Source: Peromyscus leucopus (lineage: Eukaryota > Chordata > Mammalia > Rodentia > Cricetidae). From it: DNA of 64,000 bases. Shown here in pieces: positions 10,086-22,245 of the stretch (position 1 is the first letter of the stretch; the number at the start of each line of letters is the position of its first letter). The notes below the pieces were generated by a model that had not been told where the DNA came from, made no database searches, and saw nothing but the letters and a program-made list of their open reading frames with translations. The DNA is taken from assembly GCF_004664715.2 (NCBI RefSeq), contig NC_051068.1, forward strand, positions 129,724,716-129,788,715, read 5' to 3'. The position numbers and the translations under genes were made by a program.

Positions 10086-11916
10086 CTAAGCCACTCAAAT
10101 ACATCACATATTTTCTATAGTTTCTATCATAGAACTGTCTTCTACTATAGGATTTTAAATATAGAAATACTTATGCTTAATTTCTAATATTTCATAACAC
10201 CATAAGTCTTATGTACTTTTGTTGGCAAATGTATTTCAATCACAATTAGTACAGAGAAAGACTTAGAACTTGTTGCTCTTATTTTTAAGACTTAAGAACA
10301 TATGGCACTAATTTTTATCTTGAAATGATGTTTGTGTGTTTATGTGTCTATATGTGTAAAATATTAACATATATAGCTTGTAATTGCAGTAATTTTTATA
10401 ATTTTACTTGCAGTAAAATATTTGATGTATGTACTTTCTAAAACTCATTTGGCATGAACATTTGATTCTATTGTAATTTTCAAGATAAATTAAAGGATAT
10501 TTGACTTTGACCACTTTAACATGAAGCCAAGATTTTCAAAAAATTCTCTTGCCATTCACTTAATCTTATTTATCCTTTTCTCTCTGTGGAGCCCCCTCCT
10601 CTTTCTAATCTCTTCATCCACACATTGCATGGTTTTGTCATTGAATCTCTGATTTTATCTCTTGCAAATATCAGGGTGTTCTGGTAACTACACAGCTACT
10701 ACCCTGTGCTTGGGTTTCATTTCATAATACCTTGATGTTTTGAAATACAACCTTCAAAAATGAATGTATGATTACAAAATAAATTCCTCAAATGGTTTTT
10801 CACAGGAATTAGTATATTTGGGTCATGATTGAATATGTCATCAGAAACTGGGAGATCCATATTACTCTTTTTATGAGTAAGGCCTGGGGCAAGATACACT
10901 ACTTAATCTCACATTTATGTTAAAAAATAAATTCATTATTACTGACAGAAAATGAGTTTCCAGAAACCCATGATAGCCATTTTTCTTCCTAATTATTTTT
11001 CTGGTGTAGTAGAGCTTAGCACAAATATTGCTAAGTATCTCTTTAAAGTTGCAAGACTATTTGGTCACCATAGTGTTAAAAATCCCAAGAACATGACTGA
11101 ACCCTGTACACTTAGGCAAAGGAAGTATCATAGTATCTACTTGCTAGTCACTCCTGTCTCTGAAGACGTCTAGGCTGTGGGCACTTTGACTTGCATTCTT
11201 TTCATGTGGCGGGCTCCTTAAAAAAAAAAAGAAAATTTAAACAATTTTAATTAACTATTCTTATAAATTAACAAATGCATCTAAATGAACATAGTAAGCA
11301 AGAACAGAGTAGCTGCCAGTTGCTACATATCCTATCAGCGTCATTCCCAAACACCATCCAAACATTTGAGTTGTGGCTGTGCAAATTCAGTGTGTGTCAG
11401 AATCTCCCCCTTTAAAGTGACACTTAATCCACCTGAGAAGACTGCATATATCATAATATTCCCTTTGCTGATTTAGTGCTTCACTAAAAGAATGAGGAGT
11501 GAAAATTGTGCTTTCCTTTATTTTGGAAATTATACAAATATAATTTGTTTAAGAGTATCATACAATTTGTTTCTTATAGATCAGAGGAACTTCCAATAAT
11601 CCAATTGAATGAAATTCTATGTTCTCACTACTATAAACACTGAATTAGTAATTTCCAGTGATCTTGAAACAAGTAATCTGCTCTTATGTGGTCAGTTCCC
11701 ATGAAGAAGTGACTATGGCTGATATCTTCAGTGTATCATTCATAATAAAAAATATCCAAGCCTAACATATTCTTATGCATTTGTAATAATCAAATCTTGA
11801 AAAATAGTTTCTATGGGGTGAATAAAGTTATATATATTCATTTTGCATAAGGATTTGACTTTTATATGTGTTCTACCCATGGTAGACATGGGAAATAAAG
11901 AAAAATGTACTTTAAA
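10086..11916. other. Unannotated AT-rich sequence
   Basis: Unique-looking AT-rich DNA with short frames only. An A-run at 11221-11231. No gene or repeat identified. Confidence 0.45.
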
Positions 11917-11928
11917 ATTATTAGGCTA

Positions 11929-12035
11929 GGGGTTGGGGATTTAGCTTAGTGGAAGAGCGCTTGCCTAGCAAGCACAAGGCCCTGGGTTTGGTCCTCAGCT
12001 CCAGAAAATTAAAAAAAAAAAAGAAAAGAAAAAAC
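11929..12035 (+). repeat. ID SINE (tRNA-derived) with 12-bp TSD
   Basis: 'ggggttggggatttagct' and 'agagcgcttgcctagcaag' are the tRNA-Ala/BC1-derived ID head with A and B box regions, followed by an A-rich tail. Perfect TSD attattaggcta at 11917-11928 and 12036-12047. A recent, intact insertion. Confidence 0.95.
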
Positions 12036-12047
12036 ATTATTAGGCTA

Positions 12048-13068
12048 AATACTCTCTATATAAAGTCTTTTAATTTATAACTTATATGAGACAATCTCTA
12101 GGCAATTATTAAATTATTTTAAAAATTATAAAGGTTATACATATCCACCACTTACTGTAGAACTGAGAAATAATCTAGATGAAGTAGAGTTAGACAGGGC
12201 TGTAGGGTTTTATGGAGTTCAAGAAGATTCTACTGTTACTTTCACTTAGTTAATATTCCAATCAAATCTTTAAGAAGTAGGATAAAGAGATGAAGGAAAT
12301 AGTCAAGATGTACTTAATTATGCCAACTGTGTACAGAAGAACTAAGGTACTAAGGGCTCATCTTCAGGGAGAACTCTAAAGTATGTTTTGGAAAATTAAA
12401 AACATACTAACAGTGTATAAATAGTAATTAAAATGATGAAGATTTTATTCATTTAATTGGTGCAATTATTTATTTGTTTGAATGCTCAATCCTAGATGAA
12501 TTAAAGCTTAGAAAATGATGTTTTTAGGCTCAAGTAGTTTTCTGATTACATATGCATTGTTAAAGTGAAATACAATGTATCTGTTAGACTAAACACTCAA
12601 AAAAATCCAGCAACAAAAGATGGGAGAGGAATTAGAGTTATGTGGCTTAACATCTTTATAGACTTGTCATTGTGTCAGAGAAAAAAAAATTCAGGTTCCT
12701 TTTCATGACACACAAATACTGATACAGCACCAGGGTTTTGTTACACAGAAATGAAGACAGGATTCTATTTCTCTACCCAGCCCTTCATTTTGCCCAAGTT
12801 TTCATGATCTTCAGATATCTGCAGGTCACTTTGCACAATCCACATCAAAGTTCTGGTCATGAACTTCCTCTCTTGGGTCTGTTTTGGTTCCCAAGTAAAT
12901 GTTCTATGGGTTTTTTGGTTCTTCAAACTCTGGATCCCTCAGATTACCAGATTTACATCTTGTAATAAAACAACCTGCTACTTCCTTCCCTAGACTGCTC
13001 TCCCTGACCCACCTTCAGAGTTCTACTTAGGACCATATGTTGAAGAATCTATGTACTCCGTACATTGG
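12048..13068. other. Unannotated sequence
   Basis: No repeat recognised. A 75-codon frame at 12738-12965 has no supporting features. Confidence 0.45.
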
Positions 13069-13115
<47 letters not shown>

Positions 13116-13116
13116 T
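13069..13116 (+). repeat. (TTTA)n microsatellite
   Basis: About 12 uninterrupted TTTA units. Confidence 0.95.
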
Positions 13117-13269
13117 GGTTGAAGAGTTTCTGTTTTCATGAGAATTTCTTTTAAAGAGGTATTAGGCTTTTCTGGGAAAGCTTCTCAATAAGTTTTTCCT
13201 TTAAAAGGGGAGCAGAAACTCAGCAGCAGTATGTATTTGTGGACCATCTTCTCCTTGGGAGAGGAAGGT

Positions 13270-13640
13270 TGGTACTGTAGTTTGGATCTTGACTCTTTAT
13301 CAAAAGCCACGTTTAAGTCTTGGTCACCTGCCACTGGAACCATTGGGAGGTTAAGAAACTTCTTATATGTTGGGTCTAGGTGAGGCAAATTAGGCCACTG
13401 GGAGTTGAATCTGACAGGATTCTAGCATTTTGGCTCCCTTCTGTTTTCACTTCCTGGCCATCATAAAATGAACAGCTTTATTTCACTATGCACTGTATCA
13501 CAATGCTTGGTCTGATAACAGGCCCCGAACAACAAAACTAACTGGCCATGAGCTGAAACTAACAGCTCAGATAAGTTTTTTCTGCAAATCATTTGATGAT
13601 CTCAGGTATTTTGTCACAAAAACAGACAGCTGACTTCCTG
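13270..13640 (+). mobile_element. MaLR-type (MLT1-like) LTR relic
   Basis: Matches the general MaLR LTR plan: 'gtttggatcttgac', 'accattgggaggttaag', 'gggtctaggtgaggcaaat', 'cttcctggccatcataaaat', and a 3' end 'tcaggtattttgtcaca' then 'agctgact'. Diverged, with no internal part. Class assigned from memory of MaLR structure. Confidence 0.55.
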
Positions 13641-14273
13641 TTGGGAAGCAAGGTGACCTGCTTATAACAAGACTGTGGCTCCTCTTCATAACTTCTCTAT
13701 ATATTTTCCTGCATGCCATTTCTAAAAAATATATTGTTATGAAGATGTTGGTTGACCATTGTGCTTGACAAAGTAGACAGTCCTAGGAACTAGCAAGATT
13801 ACTGAGTAGTGTGTTCCAGCACATGAACTGTTATGATTAACATCTTGTAGTGGGAATGCTTTTTGAGGAGTAAAATGCTGTATTAGCATTTAATAATTCC
13901 ATAGAACTAAAGACCCTGTGATAAGTTTTGTACTAGATCCCATGCAGATTCCAAATGTGTCCAATTTTCATTAGCAAGGTTTGGCAGGACTGAGCAGTAA
14001 CATAACTGATGTCACTGAAATGGCCATTCTACAGTCACCTAAGGGCTGTTAATACAGCTTAGGTCTGCAGATTAGAAAACAGGAGTTAGCTACTTTAATT
14101 TTGTTTCCTAAAAAATGGCAACAATATTTGAACTTCACTATCTGTTTACATTTAGTAATATGAGTTGTTAAAGTCTAAGCAATTGTTTTTATATTACTGT
14201 GACAAATAAAATTGTGTCAAAATACACTATTCTACCACCAAAAAGTAACACATTTTATTTTTGGAAGCCATTT
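13641..14273. other. Unannotated sequence
   Basis: Nothing recognised. Confidence 0.45.
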
Positions 14274-14392
14274 TGCTTTTTTGAGGGTCTTTCTATGTAG
14301 CTCAGGTTGGCCTCTAATAGATGAGAATCTTTATGTCTGAGTCCCTTATCCTCTCAAGAGTTGAGATTCCAAGCATGAACCCCTGGATTGTT
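14274..14392 (-). repeat. Old B1/PB1 SINE, antisense
   Basis: 'ttttttgagggtctttctat', 'gtagctcaggttggcctc' and 'gagattccaagcatgaacc' are the reverse complement of an early B1. Heavily diverged. Confidence 0.65.
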
Positions 14393-14597
14393 ATCATTTT
14401 TAAGATAAAGACAGTCTGCATTTACTTATGCTGATTTACTCTTTGCTATGCTGAAGTGAACACATAGCTGAATTTATAGGAATATGTGTTTGAATCCTGT
14501 AGGATTTTTAAATCTGAGCAGGCTTGCTTCTGTTTCTCTGAGAACTGGATGTTTGTAATGATTCATGTGATTAGTGGGATACTGACATTTCAAAACA

Positions 14598-14696
14598 AAA
14601 ACTAGTGACCACAAATGAAAACACCCTTTCTGTAATAATAGACTCCAGTACACCAACATTCATGGGTCCCCTCCTTTAAATAAAATAAAATGCTCT
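14598..14696 (+). repeat. Left arm of a ~95-bp inverted repeat
   Basis: 'aaatgaaaacaccctttct', 'actccagtacaccaacattc' and 'aaataaaataaaatgct' recur in reverse complement at 15777-15868 with about 90% identity. It matches no repeat family I know and sits in otherwise unique DNA. Confidence 0.8.
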
Positions 14697-15608
14697 AAGG
14701 TGTGTAAATGAGTGGTAATTTTCTACTGTTCTCCCAGTCCCAGTTGGTGCATGGTATTCTTGGCTGAGTGCCTGAGCCTGGGGTGGGATTCTGTTTCAGA
14801 GACTTCCTGAGAGAGCTTATACACAGATGTATTGTTTGAAAACCTTTTAGAAGGCTCCTTGCCTTGGGCTATATTTCCTTTTGAGGCAATTCCATTTTTG
14901 TTTTCTTAGTTAACATTCTGAAATCAAACCATGTCCCTGGAGGTCACAGCCATGTGTAAACCATGGCAGTGAAGAAGTATGCACACTGTAGTATTTGGAT
15001 ATAGTCCTCTGGAGTGCCCTTCCAATCACACTTGCCCGTAGTTTGACCTGCATTTCTGACAAACTACTCAAAAGTAGAAAGCACATGTTAAAAATCCTCT
15101 GGGCACAAGTTCCTACTTAACACATCATCTCCCAGGGGCAAAGTCTTGTTCAGTTATAATTTTAATCAACCTGTCTGGTCTGACTGCAATATTTAACATA
15201 CATTGCTGTAGGCTTTAGTGTGAGTGTAGAGAAATAGTCCAGACCTGGATGCCAAGCCCTACAACCTGCCACTCATTAATGTTATACTTAAATATGATTC
15301 TTCATTGCAAAAACTAAAGCAATCATTAAAATATCCTTTGGAATCCATAGGGTAGAGGGAGTCTGCCTGATAATTGCAAAGCTTAAGATTGAGGACCCAA
15401 AATGATAAATGCTTAAATGAAAAGTCCAAAGAACCTAAAATGTCAAGTATGCTTTGAAACAAGTATTGATTTGTCTGAAAGTTTTAAGTTAGTGTCATGA
15501 TCAATGCTTATGATTTCTATGACATGATTACTAATTGTCATTGATTATTTAATGCTGATAATATCCTGGGAGCTGAGGAAGAACAAACACTGCATAGCAC
15601 TGAAATTT
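14697..15608. other. Unannotated sequence between the inverted-repeat arms
   Basis: No gene or repeat family recognised. Confidence 0.45.
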
Positions 15609-15614
15609 GATGAG

Positions 15615-16371
15615 TGTGGTGGGATATTTTGATCACCCTACATTATTCTGAAACTGTTAAATAAATAACAGTTAAATGAAGTTTACCCTGAATCAGCGGG
15701 GCAGAGCCAGTGATTAACTGACTGGACTCAGCCATAGAGAAGTTGGCAATTTGGAAGCTTTTATTTTTAAAATTTTAGAGCATTTTATTTTATTTAAAGG
15801 AAGGGACCCTTGAATGTTGGTGTACTGGAGTCCATTATTACAAAAAGGTATTTTCATTTGTGGTTACTATTTTTTGAGAAGACACACAGGAAGGAAAGGG
15901 TGGGGACTAGAGTTTGAGCTTCCTTTTGGTTCTGGGAAGAGGTAAGACATGTCTTTTGCAGTGTCTCTGTCCAAAAATCAAGCTCAGCTGGTTGCTACTC
16001 AGCCTCTCTGAGGTAGCTGGTTTTCACTCAGTCTTTGACTCCCAAGTCTTTTATAGACAAATAAAATGATAGAGACTTAATTTAAACCTACATATCTTGG
16101 CTGGGCTCTGCCACGGCTGTGGAACCAAACCAGCCGGGTACTGACTACAGAACCATGGGGCCTCAGACAATAATTAAAATACAGAGGATTCACATACAGC
16201 CTCTATGCAAACAGAAAAACATCATTTGGCATCCAGTGTGGACCAGAGCTTCTGGTACCGTGGCCCTGGCTCTCCCTTCTTCTTCTACCCTGACTCAAGT
16301 TAAACTTCATTTAACTGTTATTATTTTAACAGTCTCAGAGTGTCACAGTATGATCAAAATATTCCACAACA
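15615..16371 (+). mobile_element. ERV insertion with inverted LTR starts and a decayed PBS
   Basis: It begins TGTGGTGGGATATTTTGATC and ends with the reverse complement of the same ~80 bp (16290-16371, '...tgatcaaaatattccac'). Flanks gatgag (15609-15614) and gataag (16372-16377) are a 6-bp TSD with one transition. A body of LTR-like sequence runs to ...CA at 16223-16224. Two bases on, TGGCATCCAGTGTGGACC (16227-16244) resembles a tRNA-Lys primer-binding site (12 of 18, mostly transitions). So the order is LTR, PBS, short leader, inverted LTR start. The segment 15759-15876 includes the right arm of the 14.6-kb inverted repeat. Confidence 0.65.
15777..15868 (-). repeat. Right arm of the ~95-bp inverted repeat, inside the ERV
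   Basis: Reverse complement of 14598-14696 ('agcattttattttatttaaa', 'gaatgttggtgtactggag'). It lies within the LTR body of the 15615-16371 insertion, so one arm travelled with, or was copied into, the element. Confidence 0.8.
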
Positions 16372-16377
16372 GATAAG

Positions 16378-18439
16378 CATCTTACTCAGAAAAAGGCATT
16401 TTTAGGGTGAATTATGGGTGCAAAAATTTTTCAAAGATCCATGGTCAGTTCATTATTTTAAGAAAAATTATGCCTTGTCCATCCTCAACAAGTAAAAACC
16501 AACTACATTTTTAAGGTCACCAGTATGTTCATAAAACTCATTATAACTGATATCACACATTTGTAAGAACCAGAGTGAGAAATTTACCCAGGAGCATAAA
16601 ATCAAGCATTTAACATTGAACTTGCAAATTATGGATGGAGCAAACAGGTATGGTGAAAGATCTGCCCATAGGCATGGGAAACAAAAAAATCATTTGCAAC
16701 TAGGTCCTAGTTTATGATCCAATATTAGCACACCCCACAGAAGACTCTGTGGAGGGATAGAGACAAAGCTGATTTAAATATAATCCAAGATACAGTTTGA
16801 CACAGTACAGCCTTTGTACTACATGACCACAGAAAAGAGCCACTGGGCACATGCTTGGGGACACAGAGGGTTTCTGATTGACAAGTGATCACAGTTTGAA
16901 TGTGCCCAAATCCAAGATATTTGAGGAAATTGTTTTAGAAAGCCATTACTAGATTAAAGAATAGTATTAGATGTTGGTAAAGACACAGAGTTAAAACAAC
17001 AACAACAACAACAACAACACAGACTACAGTGATAACCTAGAACTGACAGCAAACATCTTGGTTTAGGTGTCATTCAGGGTGAAGAAAGGGGAAGTGACAT
17101 TTACTGAGAAGGTGTTATTCTGGATTTTACCCCAAGTGAGTACAAATGGTCCTGTTCAAGTTAGTGTCCCCAGAAGCAAACTCTGACTAAGACCAAATTT
17201 GAAGTAATGGGTGGTAGGCATGTTCTACTCTGGGAAGCTGAGGCTCTGTTTTGAGGAGACGCGAGGAGATACTTTGGATGCTAAGGTCCAGGTAGGGGAT
17301 GGGAGGCAATCTTCAACAGTCATAAACTCTTCTCATTTATTTCTTGTCACTAGTTCCTTTTAGAAGTCTCTTTCTCAATTCACTGTTGTTTGTTTATGTC
17401 CTTTGGGGACTTTTTCAAAATTGTTCATGATTAATTTGATTCTTTTCTTTAAATGCTTCTAATTTTGTCATCAGATTGAGTATTACATGGTTATTTTGTC
17501 TGCTAACATCTCTTACAAAGAGGGAAGCTAATGTTTCTCAAATCAATGCATGGATGAGACTTCTGGAGAGGTGGCGGTGAGATCCTCTGCAGTGTGTGGG
17601 AACATAAAACCCCATTCTCAGTAATAAGAATGATCATGAGTTCATTGATGATCTGATATGAAATCCTATACATTCTACCCTACTGTGATAATGACACCAT
17701 GCTGCTTTCTATTTCCTGCCTCAGAAAGCTCAGTTATTTCCTATTTCCTACACAATTTACTCTAAACTTCTCTGCCTGGCTTTTCAATCCTTCTGTAATC
17801 TGGACAGTTAGATTATTCTTGCATCTTTATGAAAAAATACTGAATTAACCAAAGAAATGCTGCCATAATCGATACAGCATAATGACTTTCAGGTTGATTA
17901 TTGTTAACAATTAGTTTAATATTAGGAAACAGCATGATCTAGTCTCTCAAAATACCAATGTGAAAGTCTGCATGAGGATAAATGTGATTTCTAGGGCAAT
18001 TGGGGTTTGGGGGTTGGGGATTGGTATGAACACTGAAACTGATGCAGTCTGTTTCTGAAGACAAAAGACAAAGGCATGCAGAGTGCCACAGACAGGGAAA
18101 GGTAGTTCCTTTTATTCCTGAATACACCAGCTACTTTGCTCTAGATGGCTGGATCTGAAGATAAAACACACAGATATAGAAGCAAATTGGAAATGCTAAG
18201 GATGAAGACAAGAACAAGAGAACAAGATAATGTAATACTGTTCATGTTGCTCAGGATACAGGGATAATTTCATTTTGGGTACCTCACTGGAGCTTCAAGA
18301 GACAGTCATTAGCTTGATCACATACCTTGACCAAAGCAAGGAAATAATTTAGTATTAAACCATGCAACAAAATAGCTGAAAGAGATCTTAGCCTCAGTCC
18401 TGGATGGCAGAATCACCCAAGAGTTAAATCAGGTTGTGA
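16378..18439. other. Unannotated sequence with a short (AAC)n at 16996-17018
   Basis: Unique-looking. The only simple repeat is a run of about 8 AAC units. No gene recognised. Confidence 0.5.
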
Positions 18440-19338
18440 CCTTTTTTTTTTTTTTATTTTACAATACTATTCAGTTCTACATAATAGCCACAGATTCCCT
18501 TGTTCTCTCCCTTCTTGCCACCCTCCCATTCCCCCCAGCACACCCCCCATTCCCACCTCCTCCAGATCAAGGTCTCCCCCCAAGGACTGGGATCTACCTG
18601 ATAGACTCAGTCCAGGCAGGCCCAGTCCCCTCCTCCCAGATTGAGCCAAGCGTCCCTGCATAAGTCCCAGGTTTCAAACAGCTAACTCATGCAACGAGCC
18701 CAGGACCTGGTACCACTGCCTAGATGCCTCCCAAACAGATCAAGTCAATCGACTGTCTCACCTATTCAGAGGGCCTGATCCAGTTGGGGGCCCCTCAACC
18801 ATTGGTTCATAGTTCATGTTTTTCCATTCGTTTGGCTATTTGTCCCTGTGCTTTATCCAACCTTGGTTTCAACAATTCTTGCTCATATACACCCTTTTCT
18901 TTCTCACTAATTAGACTCCCAGCGTTCCACCCAGGGCCTAGCCGTGGATGTCTGCATCCAGATTCCTCAGTCCTTGGATGAGGTTTCTGGCACAACTATT
19001 AGGGTGTTTGGCCATCCCATCACCAGAGTAGGTAAGTCCCGGCTGTCTCTCAACCATTGCCAGCAGTCTTTTGTGGGGGTATCTTTGTGGATTTCTGTGG
19101 GCCTCTTTAGCTCTTTGTTTCTTCCTTTTCTTATGTGGTCTTCATTTACCATGGTCTCCTATTCCTTGTTCTCCCTCTCTTTTCTTGATCCAGCTGGGAT
19201 CTCCTGCTCTCTTTCCCTCGACCCTCACCCTTCATTGCTCCCACTCATGTCCAGGCTGTTCATGTAGATCTCATCCATTTCTTCGTGTCTTTCTTGGGGT
19301 CCCGTTTTCCAGGTAGCCTCACTGGTGATGTAAGTAGC
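18440..19338 (-). mobile_element. 5'-truncated L1 3' end, antisense
   Basis: A T-run (18441-18454), then the C-rich complement of the L1 purine tract (18513-18560), then 3'UTR sequence that matches 38720-39170 in reverse complement ('ggtttcaaacagctaactca', 'agggcctgatccagttgg'). It ends near the point equivalent to 38725. The frames at 18436-19316 are shadows. Confidence 0.9.
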
Positions 19339-19387
19339 GGATAAGAAATGAGCAGCATCCATTGACTAAAAGTATTTAATGCCTGAG

Positions 19388-19602
19388 GTGTAAAGTGGTT
19401 CTGTAAGTAGAGTGCTGGCCTAGTGTGCACAAAGCTCAAAGTTTGATCCTCAGCACTACATAAACCAAGCATATGACTAATCCTTCTAGTTCCAACAGTT
19501 GTATGGTGGAGGCAGGAGGATTAGAAGTTCAAAGTCATCCTCAACTATATAGAAAGTTGAAGGCCATCCTTGGCTAATGAGACCATTTTTCAAAAGAAAT
19601 TA
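19388..19602 (+). repeat. B4 SINE (ID-like head, B1-like tail)
   Basis: 'gtagagtgctggcctagtgt' and 'agtttgatcctcagcac' are ID-like; 'ggaggcaggaggattagaag', 'agttcaaagtcatcctcaac' are B1-like; A-rich end 'tttttcaaaaga'. Diverged. Confidence 0.6.
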
Positions 19603-19677
19603 TTTGGTGCATTTCTCTATGCTATCCTCCTCCTCTTGGTGGGAAGATTGTACTTCCTGTCTTCATTGTGTCTTCTA

Positions 19678-19878
19678 GGAAAGAAATTCACTCCAGCTGA
19701 TGAAGCATGAGGCAATTATGAGCCTGAAGAACCTGCTTCAATCAATTGGTGCTCCTTCTACCTATGGCAAGCCTCAGCTGTGGATTCCATTGAAAAATTG
19801 ATTATGGAACAAAGATATGGTGGATCCGAGCTGGAGGCCAATGTGAGCCAGTGTGTCATCATCCTGGGAAATACACTT
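19678..19878 (+). pseudogene. Possible exon relic of unidentified gene
   Basis: A pyrimidine-rich tract ending tcttctag (acceptor-like) precedes one reading frame: GKKFTPADEA, stop, then about 55 codons (GNYEPEEPASINWCS..., EKLIMEQRYGGSELEANVSQ..., CVIILGNTLVI) to a stop. The frame is unusually protein-like for this AT-rich region and matches no repeat I know. It has an internal TGA and no clear donor. It may be a decayed exon, a processed pseudogene piece or chance. Confidence 0.25.
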
Positions 19879-20735
19879 GTGATCTGACACTGAGCTATTA
19901 AAGCTGTTAACTATACAGTGATAAAGTTGTGCAAGAACTATAAAAGTGTCTTACAAATTCTGGAAAATCTTGCAAATTAAAAACTGAAATTATGAAGAAA
20001 ACTATCTTTTAGGAATAAATTAGACTTTAGTATGAGAGTATTAGTAACACTCAAAAGAATTTGACCTATTAGTACATGAGGACACATGATTCCAATAAAG
20101 TGAGAAATGAATTATTCTATTATGATTTTAATAAAAATACATAGGAGAATTCTATTCTGAGGATTAGTAATGGTTCATAATGTTTCAGAAAACTTTGGCT
20201 TTCTATACCCACAGATATAAAACTGATTAGATATGACAGTTATTTCAGTCCTTGGGAGTTTTGTTTATTATATCAGGGCTTGAAATGTACAACAAATACA
20301 TAAAAGCAAGTGTATTATAGTTATGAATGAAAGAAAATACTTTTAAAATGGAACAAAGCCTATAATTAAGTCTTGAAGTGATTATTTAATTGTGACAGAT
20401 TTATAAACACAATAATTTTATGTTCAATTAAAACATATAAAAATATTCAAAAAACTAGATTTAACTTAAAATTTTTAAACTTTCAAAAATAAAAATTTCC
20501 ATTAGATTTGAGGTTTTTCCTAGGTATAAAAGCCATTCTAGAACACTAGAAATTCAGAGCAAAGGTCATTGCGACACAGTGGCATGGTTCACATTTTATA
20601 GATAGGAAAATGAAGGCTCATGTTGCCAGAGCCAAGCTCGAGGGAATTTAATCAATTAATTCTATAATTTACTAGTGGACTTTCCAATGTTTTGTAAGAT
20701 ATATCTTTCTCTTTGAGTTTTGAAAATCAATGTAC
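19879..20735. other. Unannotated AT-rich sequence
   Basis: Nothing recognised. Confidence 0.45.
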
Positions 20736-21099
20736 AGAAAAACAAAGATCGTGGCAGACACTAGCACCCTCGACAACCCACCAAGCATCTGAGATCTGAG
20801 AGACCAAGAGTCTGAGAGAGTCTAAGGAGTCAGAGAGACCCATGGAGGTTCCCAGGGAATGACACAATGGCAGAAAAAGTGTCTGGGGGGACTGTAACAG
20901 CTCTAGAACAACTGAAAAAAAAATGGTAAGTCTTACGGGAAGATGCTTTTTAAATGTGGACTTGCAAAATTGGAAGGGAAGATGGAAGAACAGAACCACA
21001 AGCATACCCTTTGCTGCTGCATCTCAGCCACCAGGCTACAAGCACAAAAGCCATTCCTGATGAGCCCTGGGGTTGCCAGCACCAAATACAGGGAGATGT

Positions 21100-21480
21100 G
21101 TGACTCCCTGGAGCTTCTGCAGAAACAGGTCACTGCTGAATAGGGCTCGGCCTAGGCCCCCCTAGCTGGATTCAGGCCTGTTGCTTGCTTGCCCTGCTGG
21201 GAGATGGAAAGTATAAGGCAGCAGCAATGCCCACAGCCTACAGGCATAGGAGTCATGGTGTCTGTACTGGGGAAAGGGTGGTGTGCAGGGACAGGGTGGT
21301 GTGCATTGACCTGGAACTCCCACAGAGACATGTCTGTTGCTGAGTAGGGCTGACCCTCAGCCCCACTGGCTGGCCACCAACATGGAGCTTCTGTGGCTAC
21401 TTGCCCTCCTGGAAGACAAAGAGTTCATGGCAGCAGTGTGCAGGGTACAAGCACTAAGGTCAAGCCAGGTGAGTCTCATG
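21100..21480 (+). repeat. Imperfect ~204-bp tandem duplication
   Basis: 'cactgctgaatagggct...cctaggcccc' near 21130 recurs as 'tgttgctgagtagggct...cctcagcccc' near 21335, and the flanking 'cttgccctgctgg'/'cttgccctcctgg' recur too. Possibly part of a larger middle-repetitive unit spanning about 20.74-21.70 kb. A 128-codon frame here ends in a TA microsatellite (21705-21722) and has no domain. Confidence 0.5.
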
Positions 21481-21956
21481 GCAGCAGACATCAAGGGCAG
21501 AGAGGTGTGCAGCAGCCAGGAGCTAGCACAAAACCTGCCACCAAACACCCTGCCTAGCTGCAACATCACCCTGGCTCTAGACAACAGCAGCACATCTGAG
21601 ATGAGTCTCAGTAACAGTCCAGTATTTATGGGTGCTTCAGAAACCAGATATCTTGAACCAGAGAAACGACTCATTGCAATGAATATTTGCATACAAAACG
21701 GTCTGTCATATATATATATATAGAAATGCTGCAGTTTCCAATGCTAATACAATGAATGAATATTTGATGCAGATGTGAGAAAGATGGACGGATGTAGCTA
21801 ATGGTGAGTGAGTGACATAGAGAGGTGGAACTAGATATGTAACTGAGGTGATAAATATGAGAGAAACCTGCAGTGGATGGGGCAACATGTTGTTGAGTAG
21901 GGTCAACAAGGTGGTATGCTTATGCCTAAAGCATGCACTCTGACTCAGCACCCCTC

Positions 21957-22245
21957 ACACCCAACACATGCTGCCACTGAAGGCCATGTATGTGTCTGTG
22001 GTCCTACTGCAACCAGGGTCTGGGTTGAAGTCTGTGTCATTTATTACCAACAAAAGCCATGTGGGTGTCTGTGGTCTGTGCTGCCACTGAGGGCTGTGAG
22101 ATAGTGTCCATGGCCTATAACAGCAGCAGAGGGCTGTGCTGATATTTGTGATCTGTGCTGACACTGGAGACCATGCTGAGGTCCAGGTTCATGGCAAGTC
22201 CTGATGCTAGAGACCATATGGCTGTCTGCCAGAAACCATGTGTAA
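21957..22245 (+). repeat. Satellite-like array of ~35-bp degenerate units
   Basis: Repeating 'gtctgtggtctgtgctgcca', 'ctgagggc(t/c)gtg', 'ggagaccatgctgaggtcc' units, each a variant of a 'ccatg(t)g-tgtctgtggtc-tgctgccactg' motif. This resembles a rodent satellite-like repeat (MurSatRep1-like; name from memory and tentative). It continues into an unclassified tail to about 22370. Confidence 0.5.

Noticed and set aside
11929..12035. Possible tRNA-Ala gene
   Set aside because: The tRNA-like head lacks a full cloverleaf and has a poly-A tail and TSD: an ID SINE.
21337..21723. 128-codon open frame
   Set aside because: It lies in a tandemly duplicated region, ends inside a TA microsatellite (SYIYI), and shows no known domain.
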